Part shown: positions 19,007-27,554 of the stretch, in pieces
Layout of the letters: each line of letters starts with the position of its first letter
Numbering within the stretch: position 1 is the stretch's first letter
Source of the DNA: an uncultured bacterium
GTDB taxonomy: Bacteria > Bacteroidota > Bacteroidia > Bacteroidales > Bacteroidaceae
Length of the DNA stretch: 64,000 bases
Direction: 5' to 3'
Assembly (NCBI GenBank): GCA_905216025.1
Contig: CAJMSE010000007.1
Coordinates: 81,857 to 145,856, forward strand
The notes under the pieces: model-generated
What the model saw: the letters and a program-made list of their open reading frames with translations, nothing else
Told to the model about the DNA's origin: nothing
Databases searched by the model: none
Translations under genes and position numbers: made by a program

Positions 19007-19741
19007 ATGATGAGCAGTTCCTATTTTAAAAGAATTACGGCGGTCGCCTTATCGGCGGTGGCGCTCTTCTCTTCCGTCTCTGCCCAGACGTCTGTGGAGG
19101 ACCAGAAGAAAGAGATAAACAAGATAAAGAAGAGCAGTTCGTACATATATGCCGAGGCGACGCTTGCCGACAAGCAGGCCGCCATAGACCTGGCGAAGGA
19201 CATATTGTACCAGAACGTGAACGAATGGGTGTCCAAGCAGAAGAAGTTTGCAGGCTCAAACAGCGTCGTCACCGTGAATACCAGCTACGCGGTGGACGAC
19301 ATGACCCTGCCGCGCGGCAATATGTACCGTGCTTTCATGTATGTGAAGAAGAGCGACATAATACCCGCAAGTAACGTCACTGTGACGGAAACGCCCGAGA
19401 TGCAGGTCGCGGCAGACGGCAGACTGTCGTCGAAAGTGGAAGTGATAGCCGGCAATCCGAAGGCGTCTGCCGTGGTTTCGGAACTCCTCAAGGCCGAGAA
19501 CACCGGCCAGCTGTCGGCCGTTCTGAAACAGCTCAAGCAGCAGGGAAAGGTCTCCGACTATAACAAGCTGAGCGCGCTGTCGCAGCCCGAGGGCTATTTC
19601 ATGGTGATATTCACCCGCGAGGGGAACATAGAGGCCGTGCTCAGCGACGGCGCCGACCGCGTTAACATGAAGACGGGACAGGCCGACAAGATTGCAAACT
19701 ACAAGGGATGCGGAGCAATCGGAGTGAAAATAAACAAATGA
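19007..19741 (+). CDS. Exported protein, LPP20/FlgT-N-like N-terminus (tentative)
   Basis: 244 aa with a signal peptide (SYFKRITAVALSAVALFSSVSAQ). Residues ~45-75 (SYIYAEATLADKQAAIDLAKDILYQNV) resemble the small alpha-beta module of LPP20 and FlgT N-terminal domains, which often appear in outer-membrane-associated proteins; this is weak pattern recognition. The C-terminal third (EGYFMVIFTREGNIEAVLSDG) is conserved-looking. An ATG at 19003 is out of frame, and 19007 is the first usable start. Its TGA overlaps the next ATG (ATGA, 19738-19741), which predicts translational coupling. Confidence 0.75.
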   Translation: MMSSSYFKRITAVALSAVALFSSVSAQTSVEDQKKEINKIKKSSSYIYAEATLADKQAAIDLAKDILYQNVNEWVSKQKKFAGSNSVVTVNTSYAVDDMTLPRGNMYRAFMYVKKSDIIPASNVTVTETPEMQVAADGRLSSKVEVIAGNPKASAVVSELLKAENTGQLSAVLKQLKQQGKVSDYNKLSALSQPEGYFMVIFTREGNIEAVLSDGADRVNMKTGQADKIANYKGCGAIGVKINK

Positions 19742-20772
19742 AACATACGTATATGAGAAGAATATATTTAACTATGGCGGTGCTGCTGGCCTGCGTCTGC
19801 GCCCGCGCCATCACCGTCACGATAACCACCGACGAGGGTTTCGACAACCCTGCCATTATCGCCAAGATGCAGCAGAACCTCGGAGCGGTGCTCACGGAGA
19901 TTAACAACGCATACAACGGCAAGCGCGACATCAACACGGCGGGCCTCCAGATGGACGACCACGCCAAGAACATGCTCGTCACACTGTGGTCTACGGTGCG
20001 CTTCTACTGCGACGACGAAGAGGTAGTGGACCGCTGCTGGCCGCTCAGCAAGGGATACCTGCTCAGACAGATACCGCTCATCATCGACCCGCAGGACGAG
20101 GCGTTCACCAGCGGAACGTATCAGGAGGCCGTGGTGGAGTTCGGCAGCGACGGTACCGTCACCGACTTCCGCTTCGCCCTCGACGCACAGCTCTCCGAGA
20201 GCATGGAGCGCTGCGGCTCGGTGGTGGAGACGGAACGGCGCATGATTATCCTCGACTATATAGAGCAGTTCCGCACCGCCTACTGCACGAAGAACATCGC
20301 ATTCATGGAAAAGATATTCAGCGACGATGCCGTGATAATCACCGGTAAGGTGATAACGACGCGCCCGAAAGACCTCAACACGTCGAACACGAAGGTGGTA
20401 TATAACCGCCAGTCGAAGCAGCAGTATCTCCAGAACCTGCGCCGTGCCTTCCTCCGAAACAAGTACATAGACGTCAAGTTCAGCGAGATAGGCGGCGGAA
20501 CAGACGGCGGAGGAGGCGGATGCCCCGGCATAACACGCTCGCAGAACAACCCCAACTTCTACGGAGTGCGCCTCCATCAGGAGTGGCGCTCGAGCAACTA
20601 CAGCGACGACGGCTACGTGTTCCTGCTCTGGAACTTCACCAACGAGAACGAGCCCGTCATCGAGGTGCGCACCTGGCAGCCCACATACGTTGGCGGGACG
20701 GGTGCCAACAAGCAGCGCCTGCCCGAGGAAGACATATTCAACATGAGCTCGGTGGAGGACATGATAAAATGA
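19738..20772 (+). CDS. Exported protein with NTF2-like region
   Basis: 344 aa. The start codon overlaps the previous stop (ATGA). A signal peptide MRRIYLTMAVLLACVCARA follows, with 19753 as an alternative start. The central part (DYIEQFRTAYCTKNIAFMEKIFSDDAVIITG) resembles NTF2/SnoaL-type folds. It is followed by a conserved-looking segment (GVRLHQEWRSSNYSDDGYVFLLWNF..VRTWQPT) that I associate with Bacteroidota exported proteins of unknown function. It also has a glycine run (GGGTDGGGGG). Translational coupling to the preceding gene suggests the two products act in a fixed ratio. Confidence 0.78.
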   Translation: MKHTYMRRIYLTMAVLLACVCARAITVTITTDEGFDNPAIIAKMQQNLGAVLTEINNAYNGKRDINTAGLQMDDHAKNMLVTLWSTVRFYCDDEEVVDRCWPLSKGYLLRQIPLIIDPQDEAFTSGTYQEAVVEFGSDGTVTDFRFALDAQLSESMERCGSVVETERRMIILDYIEQFRTAYCTKNIAFMEKIFSDDAVIITGKVITTRPKDLNTSNTKVVYNRQSKQQYLQNLRRAFLRNKYIDVKFSEIGGGTDGGGGGCPGITRSQNNPNFYGVRLHQEWRSSNYSDDGYVFLLWNFTNENEPVIEVRTWQPTYVGGTGANKQRLPEEDIFNMSSVEDMIK

Positions 20773-20800
20773 CACGACAAGCTAAAGGAAGAGTGACAGT

Positions 20801-22354
20801 ATGAGAATAAAGACATTATTGCTCCTTGCGCTGGCGGCCTTCACCATGCCGGCAGCGGCACAGCAGTCGATGGTGACGGTGTCGAAGGATGTCCGCCTGA
20901 CGAAGGCTGCCAAGCTCGGCGGCAAGGCCGGAGTGGTGTTCATGTCGAAGTCGGCAGACCTCGTGATAAACACCACCGTGAACAAGGACCCCGTATCGGG
21001 CTCGCCCGAGAAGCGCGGGGCCATGTACGAGTATACCATGGTGCTTGACATCAGCGGCGGGCGCGACCGCGTGTTCACCGTGACGAAGCGCGGCACCACC
21101 ATGAGCGAGAAGACGGGGCAGGTGCTCCTGCGCCCCGACGAGTACGTATACTTTAACGTCGAGACCGTCAGCAATCCCATAACGATGGAGCAGGAGAGCG
21201 ACGGGAGCCACTACATACAGAGCGGCAACGGCTGGGCGCTCATCGAGTTCAACAGCGAGATACCGCTCGACATCAGCTACAGCCCGCAGCTGAAGGCGCG
21301 CCTGCGCCGCGGACGCTCGAAGGCCGGCGCATACGTAGACTCGCTGATAGTGAACATCGACAGCTATAAGTCGGTCGCCGAGGGTCTTGACGCCATGCGA
21401 CGCGACTACGACGCACGGCAGAAGACCATCGACGAGAAGCTCGAGGCCAACGCCCAGGACCCGCAGATAAACACCCTCGAGGAAGAGGCGAAGAAGCTGG
21501 AGGCCGACATCGACGCCATGCAGAGACGCCTGAACGAGCTGACATACATAAGCGTGAAGGGCAAGGACACCAACGAACGCACCGTAGACCCCGAGGCGCT
21601 GCTCTCCCTCAGCAGCAAGAGTAAGCTGAGATATAACATCATGGTGCTGTCGAAGACCGTCACCGTGTTCAAGACCAAGTATGAGGAGATGGTGCATCAG
21701 GCCGAGAGCCACAAGCAGAGCCGCGACTACGCGGCGGCCAAGCGCTTCTATGAGAGTGCGGCCGTGGCCGACGGCGCCGACGCGGCCAATAAGGCGGCGG
21801 CACTGGAGAGTGCGGCGAAGATGGGCGAGCTCGATGCTTTCAAGACGCGTACCGACGAGCTGGCAGGACGCCTCTACGAGCTGTCGGCAGGCGGAAAGAC
21901 GGTCAACAAGGCCGAGTTCACCAAGCTGATAGACGACATCGCGGAGCGATACCGCACGCTGAACTACGAGACAAAGGACGCCTTCTACCTCGAAGAGGCA
22001 AACCGCCTCGTGGCCGAGAAAGCCAATCTGGGCTTCGTCTTCAAAGGCCGCTGCGTCATCACGGAGTACAAGGGCGGAGAGCTCAGGGAGGTGCCGGTGA
22101 CGAACGTGCGCGTATACGGTTCGCAAAGCAGCAACTGCGACGCCATGGACAATCCCTACTACTCGGGCAAGGGAGAGCTCATCACCACCATCTCGCAGCC
22201 CGACGGCCGCTACAGCATCAACCTGAAGCCCGGACAGTACAAGACGATAATATTCGAGGCCGTGGGCAACAAGGATATCAAGAAGAACAAGCACGTCAGC
22301 GTCGAGGGACGCAGCGACGACCGGAACGTGAAGATACGCTTCCCCAAAGACTGA
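20801..22354 (+). CDS. Exported multidomain protein (coiled coil, TPR-like, beta-sandwich)
   Basis: 517 aa with signal peptide MRIKTLLLLALAAFTMPAAA. Residues ~25-165 look beta-rich. ~200-265 is a coiled coil (KTIDEKLEANAQ..LEEEAKKLEADIDAMQRRLNEL). ~300-385 has helical hairpins of TPR type (SRDYAAAKRFYESAAVADGADAANKAAALESAA). The last ~90 residues form a carboxypeptidase-regulatory-like beta-sandwich (ITTISQPDGRYSINLKPGQYKTIIFEAVG). It reads like a periplasmic or outer-membrane scaffold. It lies 28 nt after the previous gene. No enzyme motif is visible. Confidence 0.8.
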   Translation: MRIKTLLLLALAAFTMPAAAQQSMVTVSKDVRLTKAAKLGGKAGVVFMSKSADLVINTTVNKDPVSGSPEKRGAMYEYTMVLDISGGRDRVFTVTKRGTTMSEKTGQVLLRPDEYVYFNVETVSNPITMEQESDGSHYIQSGNGWALIEFNSEIPLDISYSPQLKARLRRGRSKAGAYVDSLIVNIDSYKSVAEGLDAMRRDYDARQKTIDEKLEANAQDPQINTLEEEAKKLEADIDAMQRRLNELTYISVKGKDTNERTVDPEALLSLSSKSKLRYNIMVLSKTVTVFKTKYEEMVHQAESHKQSRDYAAAKRFYESAAVADGADAANKAAALESAAKMGELDAFKTRTDELAGRLYELSAGGKTVNKAEFTKLIDDIAERYRTLNYETKDAFYLEEANRLVAEKANLGFVFKGRCVITEYKGGELREVPVTNVRVYGSQSSNCDAMDNPYYSGKGELITTISQPDGRYSINLKPGQYKTIIFEAVGNKDIKKNKHVSVEGRSDDRNVKIRFPKD

Positions 22355-22388
22355 TCATTTTTTATTAATTAAACAACAAAAGCAATTT

Positions 22389-23129
22389 ATGAAAAAGTTA
22401 TTTATGATTCTGATGGGCGCCATCGCGCTGGGTATCGTATTGCCGCAGCAGGCATGTGCAGCCAAGAAGAAGGAGAAAAAGGAGAAGAAGGCATATGAGT
22501 GGGTGCTACCGGAACTCACCGGCGACCAGAGCTTCGACGAGTATCTGCTGAAGTGCGACACTATGTATAACAACATACGCACATACTGCGACAGCATCGT
22601 GTTCTATGAAGTGGCCGAGATTCACGTCATAGACGAGAGCGGAGAGAAGGATATCCGCTACCACGTGGTAGACTCGGCAGGCAACCTGCGCAGTGCCAAC
22701 AAGGCGTTCATGCAGAACCTCGACCTCGTGATGGCATACCCGCAGATAGCCCTCGACATGACCCTCATGGCCACGTATACGGCCACGGCCACGGCAGCGC
22801 TGCCCGGTCTGGGTCTCAAGGCTCTCTCATACGGCAAGTATATCAAGGCCGGTCCGAAAATCATAGAGCTCGGCGGCAAGGAGATGAAGAAGATATACAA
22901 GCGCGCCCGTTCGCAGGCCAAGCAGATAAAGGCCCTCAAGGCCGGAAAGATAGACGACGTGAAGGCGCTTAACGCCGAGGTGAACGCCGGCGATGTTGAG
23001 GCCGGAGCCGCCACCATGCGCGTCATCGAGAAGCAGAAGAAGGACTATGAGGTAGAGTTCGGAAAAATCACCAAGGAGGATGCCGATACGCCCGTGACCA
23101 ACGACAATATTCCCGAGGAAGAGGTGTAA
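22389..23129 (+). CDS. Small exported protein, last gene of tubulin-like operon
   Basis: 246 aa. Signal peptide MKKLFMILMGAIALGIVLPQQACA, then a Lys-rich patch (KKKEKKEKK). A hydrophobic, Ala/Thr-rich stretch at ~120-145 (IALDMTLMATYTATATAALPGLGL) could be a membrane-inserting helix. Beyond it lie a basic helical region and an acidic C-terminus (DNIPEEEV). I recognise no family. A long inverted repeat at 23182-23272 marks the end of the transcription unit. Confidence 0.75.
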   Translation: MKKLFMILMGAIALGIVLPQQACAAKKKEKKEKKAYEWVLPELTGDQSFDEYLLKCDTMYNNIRTYCDSIVFYEVAEIHVIDESGEKDIRYHVVDSAGNLRSANKAFMQNLDLVMAYPQIALDMTLMATYTATATAALPGLGLKALSYGKYIKAGPKIIELGGKEMKKIYKRARSQAKQIKALKAGKIDDVKALNAEVNAGDVEAGAATMRVIEKQKKDYEVEFGKITKEDADTPVTNDNIPEEEV

Positions 23130-23181
23130 GCGTCCGGAGGGTTTATATTGACCATAGAATAATAACATAATATCCATAAAG

Positions 23182-23272
23182 TTGTAGGGACATATTCTCG
23201 TATTTGTCCGCACGCGATATATTGGCAATAAATCGTTTTATTGCGGACAAATACGAGAATATGTCCCTACAA
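23182..23272. repeat. Long inverted repeat with 31-base perfect arms
   Basis: Arms 23182-23212 and 23242-23272 are exact complements (core GGACATATTCTCGTATTTG). Imperfect complementarity continues outward (ATAATAACATAATATCCATA near 23159 against its complement near 23297-23320). It separates convergent genes and could end both transcripts. A relative of the arm occurs at 47962-47991, so it is a dispersed REP/MITE-like element. Confidence 0.85.
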
Positions 23273-23332
23273 TCTTGTGGTTAATATAAACCGGTTTTGT
23301 GGATATTGTGTTATTATATTCTTAACGGCATC

Positions 23333-24745
23333 TTATCTGATGCTTATTTTCCTTGTCCTGACACCCTTTTCGCCTGTCGTCCTGACGATATACATGCCGC
23401 GTGCAAGGTTTCCGGCCGTCTGACTGATGCGCTTTCCGTCGATGGTGTATACCTCAGCCGATGCCTCACGGCCGTTGCTGGTGATGCTGCCGATGGCCGT
23501 CGGGTCTTCCGTGAGTGCGGGCATGAATATCACTTCGCCCAGCTGGGCGTTGTCGTTCTTGTGATATATTACCGTCTCGATGCTCTCGCGGTCCTGCCGT
23601 TCCACACTCTTCCAGTAGTTGCCCTGTGCATATACAGTGTTTGCCGAGTTGTTGTAGAGGTCGTATGCCACGCCGCCGTTGCCGTTGTTGAGGAATACGT
23701 TGCGGCCGGGGTTGTAGTCGGCGGCGTTCTCGTCCTCGGTCTTGCCTATGTTGACGTCCTTTCCTCCGATGACGGTGATGCCCCACAGGTTGCCCTCGAT
23801 ATGGTTTCCGGTTACCGTTGTCGTCTGCGTCATGTACGGGTCGTAGATGTTTATGCCGCTGCCGCCGTTCATGGCGTTCTTCTCATACTTGTTGTCCACG
23901 ATGACGTTACCCTTTATCGTGGCGTTCTGCTCGCAGTATGTGGCAACTCCGAAGCGGTTGTCCCTTATCTCGTTGCCCTCTATCAGCGTGTTCATCTCGC
24001 CGGTGAGTCCCACGAGGTTCGACACGACGATGCCTCCGCACATGTTATGTTCCGGGTTTCCTATTATCTTGCAGTTCGTTATCTTCACCTCCGTCGCCGT
24101 GGTGAGGTTTATCTGCGGGGCGTTCACGTTCGCCGTATTGTTGTTCCTAAACGTGCAGTTGTCTATCGTCACGGGGTTCGAGTAGTTTGCCGCTCCGCCT
24201 ATTGCGCTGCGGTTGCACTCCTCGAAGGTGCAGTTTGTGATTACGAACGAGGTGCCGTCGGTGCCGAGGCTCACGGCCGACGTTCCCGACACGCCGTTAT
24301 GCCTGGTGAACGTGCAGTTGTCCATCGTGAATCCTGCCGTGCCGAAGTTCTTTAGTCCGGCCTGCTCGAAGTCGATGTTGGTGAAGTTGACAGCCGTCTT
24401 GCTGCAGTCCATGAACAGTCCGTAGGGCTTTGCCGCCTCGTCCGTGGCGGTGATGAGCACGCGCTCGCCGGCGGCGAAGTCGGCTTCGCCCGATATTCTC
24501 AGCTGCACGCCGTCGCCCATCCTGAGCGTCACTCCGTCTTCTATCCTGAACGTGTCGCCGTCTGAAATCTCGATGCCGGCGGTCATGGTGAATGTCTTTC
24601 CGTCTGCTGTCACGCCCGTGGCGGCGTCCGCAGCCAGCTTTGTCAGTGTCCATACGGTGCCGTCTCCGGCCGTCTTGAAGTCATCGGCAGCAGCGCCGAC
24701 GGTGGTCAGCACGGCAGCCATCACTGTGAGTAGAATCTTTCTCAT
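23333..24745 (-). CDS. Secreted right-handed beta-helix protein with T9SS-like tail
   Basis: 470 aa. Signal peptide MRKILLTVMAAVLTTVGAAA. The body shows repeated beta-helix turns of the pectate-lyase/NosD type (FTMDNCTFTRHNGVSG, VITNCTFEECNRSAI, VTIDNCTFRNNNTA, VKITNCKIIGNPEHN, IEGNEIRDNRFGV). The last ~35 residues (EVYTIDGKRISQTAGNLARGMYIVRT..RKISIR) match the type IX secretion C-terminal sorting pattern (D-G-K-R, then G-x-Y-I-V). It is likely a surface carbohydrate-binding or polysaccharide-degrading protein, but no catalytic residues can be assigned. A PorZ-like T9SS part is encoded in the same window. Confidence 0.8.
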   Translation of the reverse strand: MRKILLTVMAAVLTTVGAAADDFKTAGDGTVWTLTKLAADAATGVTADGKTFTMTAGIEISDGDTFRIEDGVTLRMGDGVQLRISGEADFAAGERVLITATDEAAKPYGLFMDCSKTAVNFTNIDFEQAGLKNFGTAGFTMDNCTFTRHNGVSGTSAVSLGTDGTSFVITNCTFEECNRSAIGGAANYSNPVTIDNCTFRNNNTANVNAPQINLTTATEVKITNCKIIGNPEHNMCGGIVVSNLVGLTGEMNTLIEGNEIRDNRFGVATYCEQNATIKGNVIVDNKYEKNAMNGGSGINIYDPYMTQTTTVTGNHIEGNLWGITVIGGKDVNIGKTEDENAADYNPGRNVFLNNGNGGVAYDLYNNSANTVYAQGNYWKSVERQDRESIETVIYHKNDNAQLGEVIFMPALTEDPTAIGSITSNGREASAEVYTIDGKRISQTAGNLARGMYIVRTTGEKGVRTRKISIR

Positions 24746-24757
24746 ACGCTTTTTGTT

Positions 24758-26251
24758 TTATTTTATTGTTGTGTACTTTTGGTTCTGACTGTTTGGTTTA
24801 TCGGGAATAGTCATCCGTAACCGTGTTCCCAAAAACGGACTGACATACTTCTTCCTCACCCATTTCTTGTCTTTCACCCCAAGCATGTTTGCTATTTCCG
24901 TGATGCTCTTTGGCGTATTGCAGAACCCGAAAACCTTGTCTTGCGGTGATTGCAGTACCGGCTCGGGGTGAATATCCTTGTCACTGGGGGTGTCACTGGG
25001 GGTGCTTCCACTGCTGACTGAGGGTGCCTGTTGTCCTTTCACCCCCTCAGCCCTGTCGTTCAGTGCTTGTTTAAACCATATCGTAAGACTGACAAACGGC
25101 GGTATGACTTTTATTTCCGGCTCGGGAAGCCCCTGTTCTTTGCAGCATTCCATGATAAGTCCTATGCCGCGTCCCCATGCTTCCATCATTCCCCGCCGGT
25201 AAAAGACGTTTGAGATGGTGGGGTTTGCCGGCAGCGAACCAATCTGATCGTCCACAAAGTTCTTCCAGTTCATTCCCACGGGGAATGCACCGGGATTCTG
25301 AAACACCATGCGGTCGTCGTATATGGCAAGACTTGGAGTCATATTCTCAGCGTTCCATGAACGGTGGCATAGCATGTTGACGGTAGCTTCCTTTATTGCT
25401 TCGTATGGAACGGTCAGCGTATCCTGCCTGAACTTGCTGTCCATGCGTCCTGCCAGATTAAGATGTTTCAGGCAGAAATCAATCACTTCGTCATATTGTT
25501 CGAACAGATTGCCTTCGCATACAGTCTGGTCACGGAATATGCGCTTGTCCGTTCCGTCGAACCGTGCCATGCGCACTTTGCACTGGCCATGAAGCATTGA
25601 CGGCTCCTTGCCGAACAAAACGTTAGCTGCATTTGTCATCGTACCGTCCTTTCTTGCAACCCCGAGTTTCATCATTATCTTTTCCGGGTCTTGCAAAGTC
25701 ATTGCCGAAGCGTGTATCCGCCTTGAGCCGATGCCGTCGTGCAGTGTCTGATAGAGAAGCTCCGTATCGATATCGCCGATGGTTATTTCCGTGTTTGGCG
25801 TATTTTCCCAACTGAAACGGCGTGGATTGCTCAGCTTTAACCGTTCTTCATACATTTGCCGGGGCATGAGAACAGTGGTGCTTTCCACTTTATAGAAAGC
25901 CCGGCCGTCAAAAGAGTAAGGACCATTCTTAAAGTTATTGGAATCAAAATAAATGGCGATGATGTAATAATCGGCTTTATGCGGCAATTCTATGTACTCC
26001 ACCTCCACGTCGATTGCCGGTTCAATCTTACGCAGGGCATTGCCTATTTCCTGCCTTGTATTGTCTGTAACATTCTGTCCGTCAATCTTCAAAGAAGGGG
26101 TGATGCCGAACATAAGCCAGCCGCCATCTGAATTAAGGAAGGCACATGCCGTTTCCATGCTCTTGTAAAGCTCGCCTGTGGTCTTTTTCAATTCCAGCGT
26201 GCGGGTTTCATCTTTGGCTATCAGTTCTTTTATATCGTCTATGGTTATCAT
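24758..26251 (-). CDS. AlbA_2/Schlafen-type ATP-binding transcriptional regulator
   Basis: 497 aa when started at ATG 26251 (MITIDDIKEL). The 61 codons upstream in frame read as low-quality sequence and are excluded. The N-terminal ~130 residues are an AlbA_2 (Schlafen AAA_4) domain: ETRTLELKKTTGEL, then AFLNSDGGWLMFGI. The centre carries the ATPase-like region usual in RecG-type regulators (YEAIKEATVNMLCHRSWNAEN..YDDRMVFQNPGAFP). A C-terminal helix-turn-helix follows (KSITEIANMLGVKDKKWVRKKY). Probably a DNA-binding regulator, with RNA cleavage as the alternative seen in some Schlafen proteins. A second member is encoded at 27555-29081. Confidence 0.85.
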   Translation of the reverse strand: MITIDDIKELIAKDETRTLELKKTTGELYKSMETACAFLNSDGGWLMFGITPSLKIDGQNVTDNTRQEIGNALRKIEPAIDVEVEYIELPHKADYYIIAIYFDSNNFKNGPYSFDGRAFYKVESTTVLMPRQMYEERLKLSNPRRFSWENTPNTEITIGDIDTELLYQTLHDGIGSRRIHASAMTLQDPEKIMMKLGVARKDGTMTNAANVLFGKEPSMLHGQCKVRMARFDGTDKRIFRDQTVCEGNLFEQYDEVIDFCLKHLNLAGRMDSKFRQDTLTVPYEAIKEATVNMLCHRSWNAENMTPSLAIYDDRMVFQNPGAFPVGMNWKNFVDDQIGSLPANPTISNVFYRRGMMEAWGRGIGLIMECCKEQGLPEPEIKVIPPFVSLTIWFKQALNDRAEGVKGQQAPSVSSGSTPSDTPSDKDIHPEPVLQSPQDKVFGFCNTPKSITEIANMLGVKDKKWVRKKYVSPFLGTRLRMTIPDKPNSQNQKYTTIK

Positions 26252-26618
26252 TCCTGCTGATGCTTTTACTCTTTGTCCATGTGGTGCAATATATGTCTGC
26301 ACCGTAAGTGATGCCGGTCCGGCGGTTATTTTTTTATGGCCGGAGCCGGTTGCGGGAGTAAGCAGGTGCAATATTACAAAAAGTTTTTGTAAAACTCTCA
26401 ATGCGGGCAGAGAAAAGCCCTGATTAGGAATCAAAGTGATGAAATGGTGGCAGAATTCCGGCGTTTTTTAGCCTGCCGGTGATATGTGACACTGCAGCAA
26501 CACGTCCGGACGGTATTGTCAAGCCGTTATCGGGTGATATTCTTCCTTCATTTAGCATCCGGTTTCGTTTCTTTGTCTTATCTTTGCACAATATAATAAT
26601 TATTATCCTCTGCCGTAA
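26252..26618. other. Intergenic stretch between AlbA_2 gene and yiiX-like gene
   Basis: No gene seen. The AlbA_2 reading frame continues open to 26434 without coding character. 26579-26586 is a TATCTTTG promoter box on the plus strand for the next gene. Divergent promoters are expected here. Confidence 0.5.
26579..26586 (+). promoter_or_regulatory. -7 promoter box (TATCTTTG) of the yiiX-like gene
   Basis: TATCTTTG matches TAnnTTTG and lies 32 nt upstream of the ATG. A TTTG at the usual -33 distance is not clear. Confidence 0.6.
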
Positions 26619-27323
26619 ATGAGTATGTATAAAGTCTTTTCGCGTCTTTTGCGCCGTCCGGCGGCATTGCTGCTCGCGGCTGTTCTTATGCCGGCCATGC
26701 AAGTCTGCGGGGCCGATACTGACTCCGTGTGCGGCCTGCTGCGCGACTGCGATCTGCTCTTTCAGGTGTCGCCCGGCGGCAACGCCATCACGGCCGTCAC
26801 CTCCGGCACGGCCGGCCTGCAGATAGAGCACGTCGGGATATTTGCCCGTATCGGCGGGCGCGCCGTCGTGATAGAGGCCGTGCCGTCGCGCGGCGTGTGC
26901 GTTACGCCTGCCGACTCGTTCATGCTCCGCACCGACCGTGCGTCGCGGCCGCTGCCGCTTGTCGTCGGCCGCGTCACAGGCGGTCTCGATGCCGCAGCGT
27001 CGCTGGCCCGCGCCCTGTCGTTCGTGGGATGCGCCTACGACAGCCTCTACCTCGCCGATAACGACATGATATATTGCAGCGAACTCGTGCAGAAGAGTTT
27101 TGCAGACAGCGCCGGCCGCCCCGTCTTCGCCACGATACCGATGACTTTCCGCGACAGCGCCGGCCATATACCCGCCTACTGGCAGCGCTTCTATGCCCGC
27201 CACGGCATGCCCGTGCCCGAAGGGTGGCCCGGAACGAACCCCGGCGAACTCTCGCGGCGGCGCAACGTGGAGATTGTCGCCGGGCCGCTGACGGCATCGC
27301 GAAGCCCTGTCTCTTCACGGTGA
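26619..27323 (+). CDS. YiiX-like permuted papain-fold hydrolase, exported
   Basis: 234 aa with a signal peptide (RPAALLLAAVLMPAMQVCGA). The family is a circularly permuted NlpC/P60-papain fold in which His precedes Cys in sequence. Here H71 (IEHVGIF), an acidic E86 (VVIEAVP) and C153 (MIYCSELVQKSF) fit that order. Family members cleave amide or ester bonds of cell-wall or lipid substrates, and the real substrate here is unknown. The gene is monocistronic between two AlbA_2 genes. A five-unit 22-bp repeat array lies 37 nt downstream. Confidence 0.82.
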   Translation: MSMYKVFSRLLRRPAALLLAAVLMPAMQVCGADTDSVCGLLRDCDLLFQVSPGGNAITAVTSGTAGLQIEHVGIFARIGGRAVVIEAVPSRGVCVTPADSFMLRTDRASRPLPLVVGRVTGGLDAAASLARALSFVGCAYDSLYLADNDMIYCSELVQKSFADSAGRPVFATIPMTFRDSAGHIPAYWQRFYARHGMPVPEGWPGTNPGELSRRRNVEIVAGPLTASRSPVSSR

Positions 27324-27359
27324 AAGCCGTGTTTATCCCCGGGAGATGCCTTGCCTGAT

Positions 27360-27469
27360 TGTTACGGGGCCGAGGTTACGGTGTTACGTGCCGTAGGTAA
27401 CAGTGTGACGCGTGGCACGTAACGGTGTGACATGCGGCAGGTGACAGCGTTACGCGTGGCAGGTAACAG
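27360..27469. repeat. 22-bp tandem array, five units (GTTAC-type)
   Basis: Five contiguous 22-base units starting at 27360, 27382, 27404, 27426 and 27448. Each has a short dyad of the form GTTAC-N9-GTAAC (or GTGAC variants) around a GTGGC/GCGGC core. The first unit starts TGTTACGGGGCCG, exactly like the first unit of the array at 52018. There are no unique spacers, so it is not a CRISPR array. Confidence 0.88.
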
Positions 27470-27521
27470 GATATTCACTTTAATATTTTAGGTTCAGTAG
27501 ATAGTTGCCGGAGTTTTTTTG

Positions 27522-27529
27522 TATTTTTG
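27522..27529 (+). promoter_or_regulatory. -7 promoter box (TATTTTTG) of the second AlbA_2 gene
   Basis: TATTTTTG fits TAnnTTTG. It lies 25 nt before the ATG and 52 nt after the 22-bp array, so proteins bound to the array could affect this promoter. Confidence 0.55.
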
Positions 27530-27554
27530 CATTTAATAAACAAGTTGTGATTTA

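Noticed and set aside
27360..27469. CRISPR array
   Set aside because: Units are contiguous 22-mers without unique spacers, and no cas genes are present.
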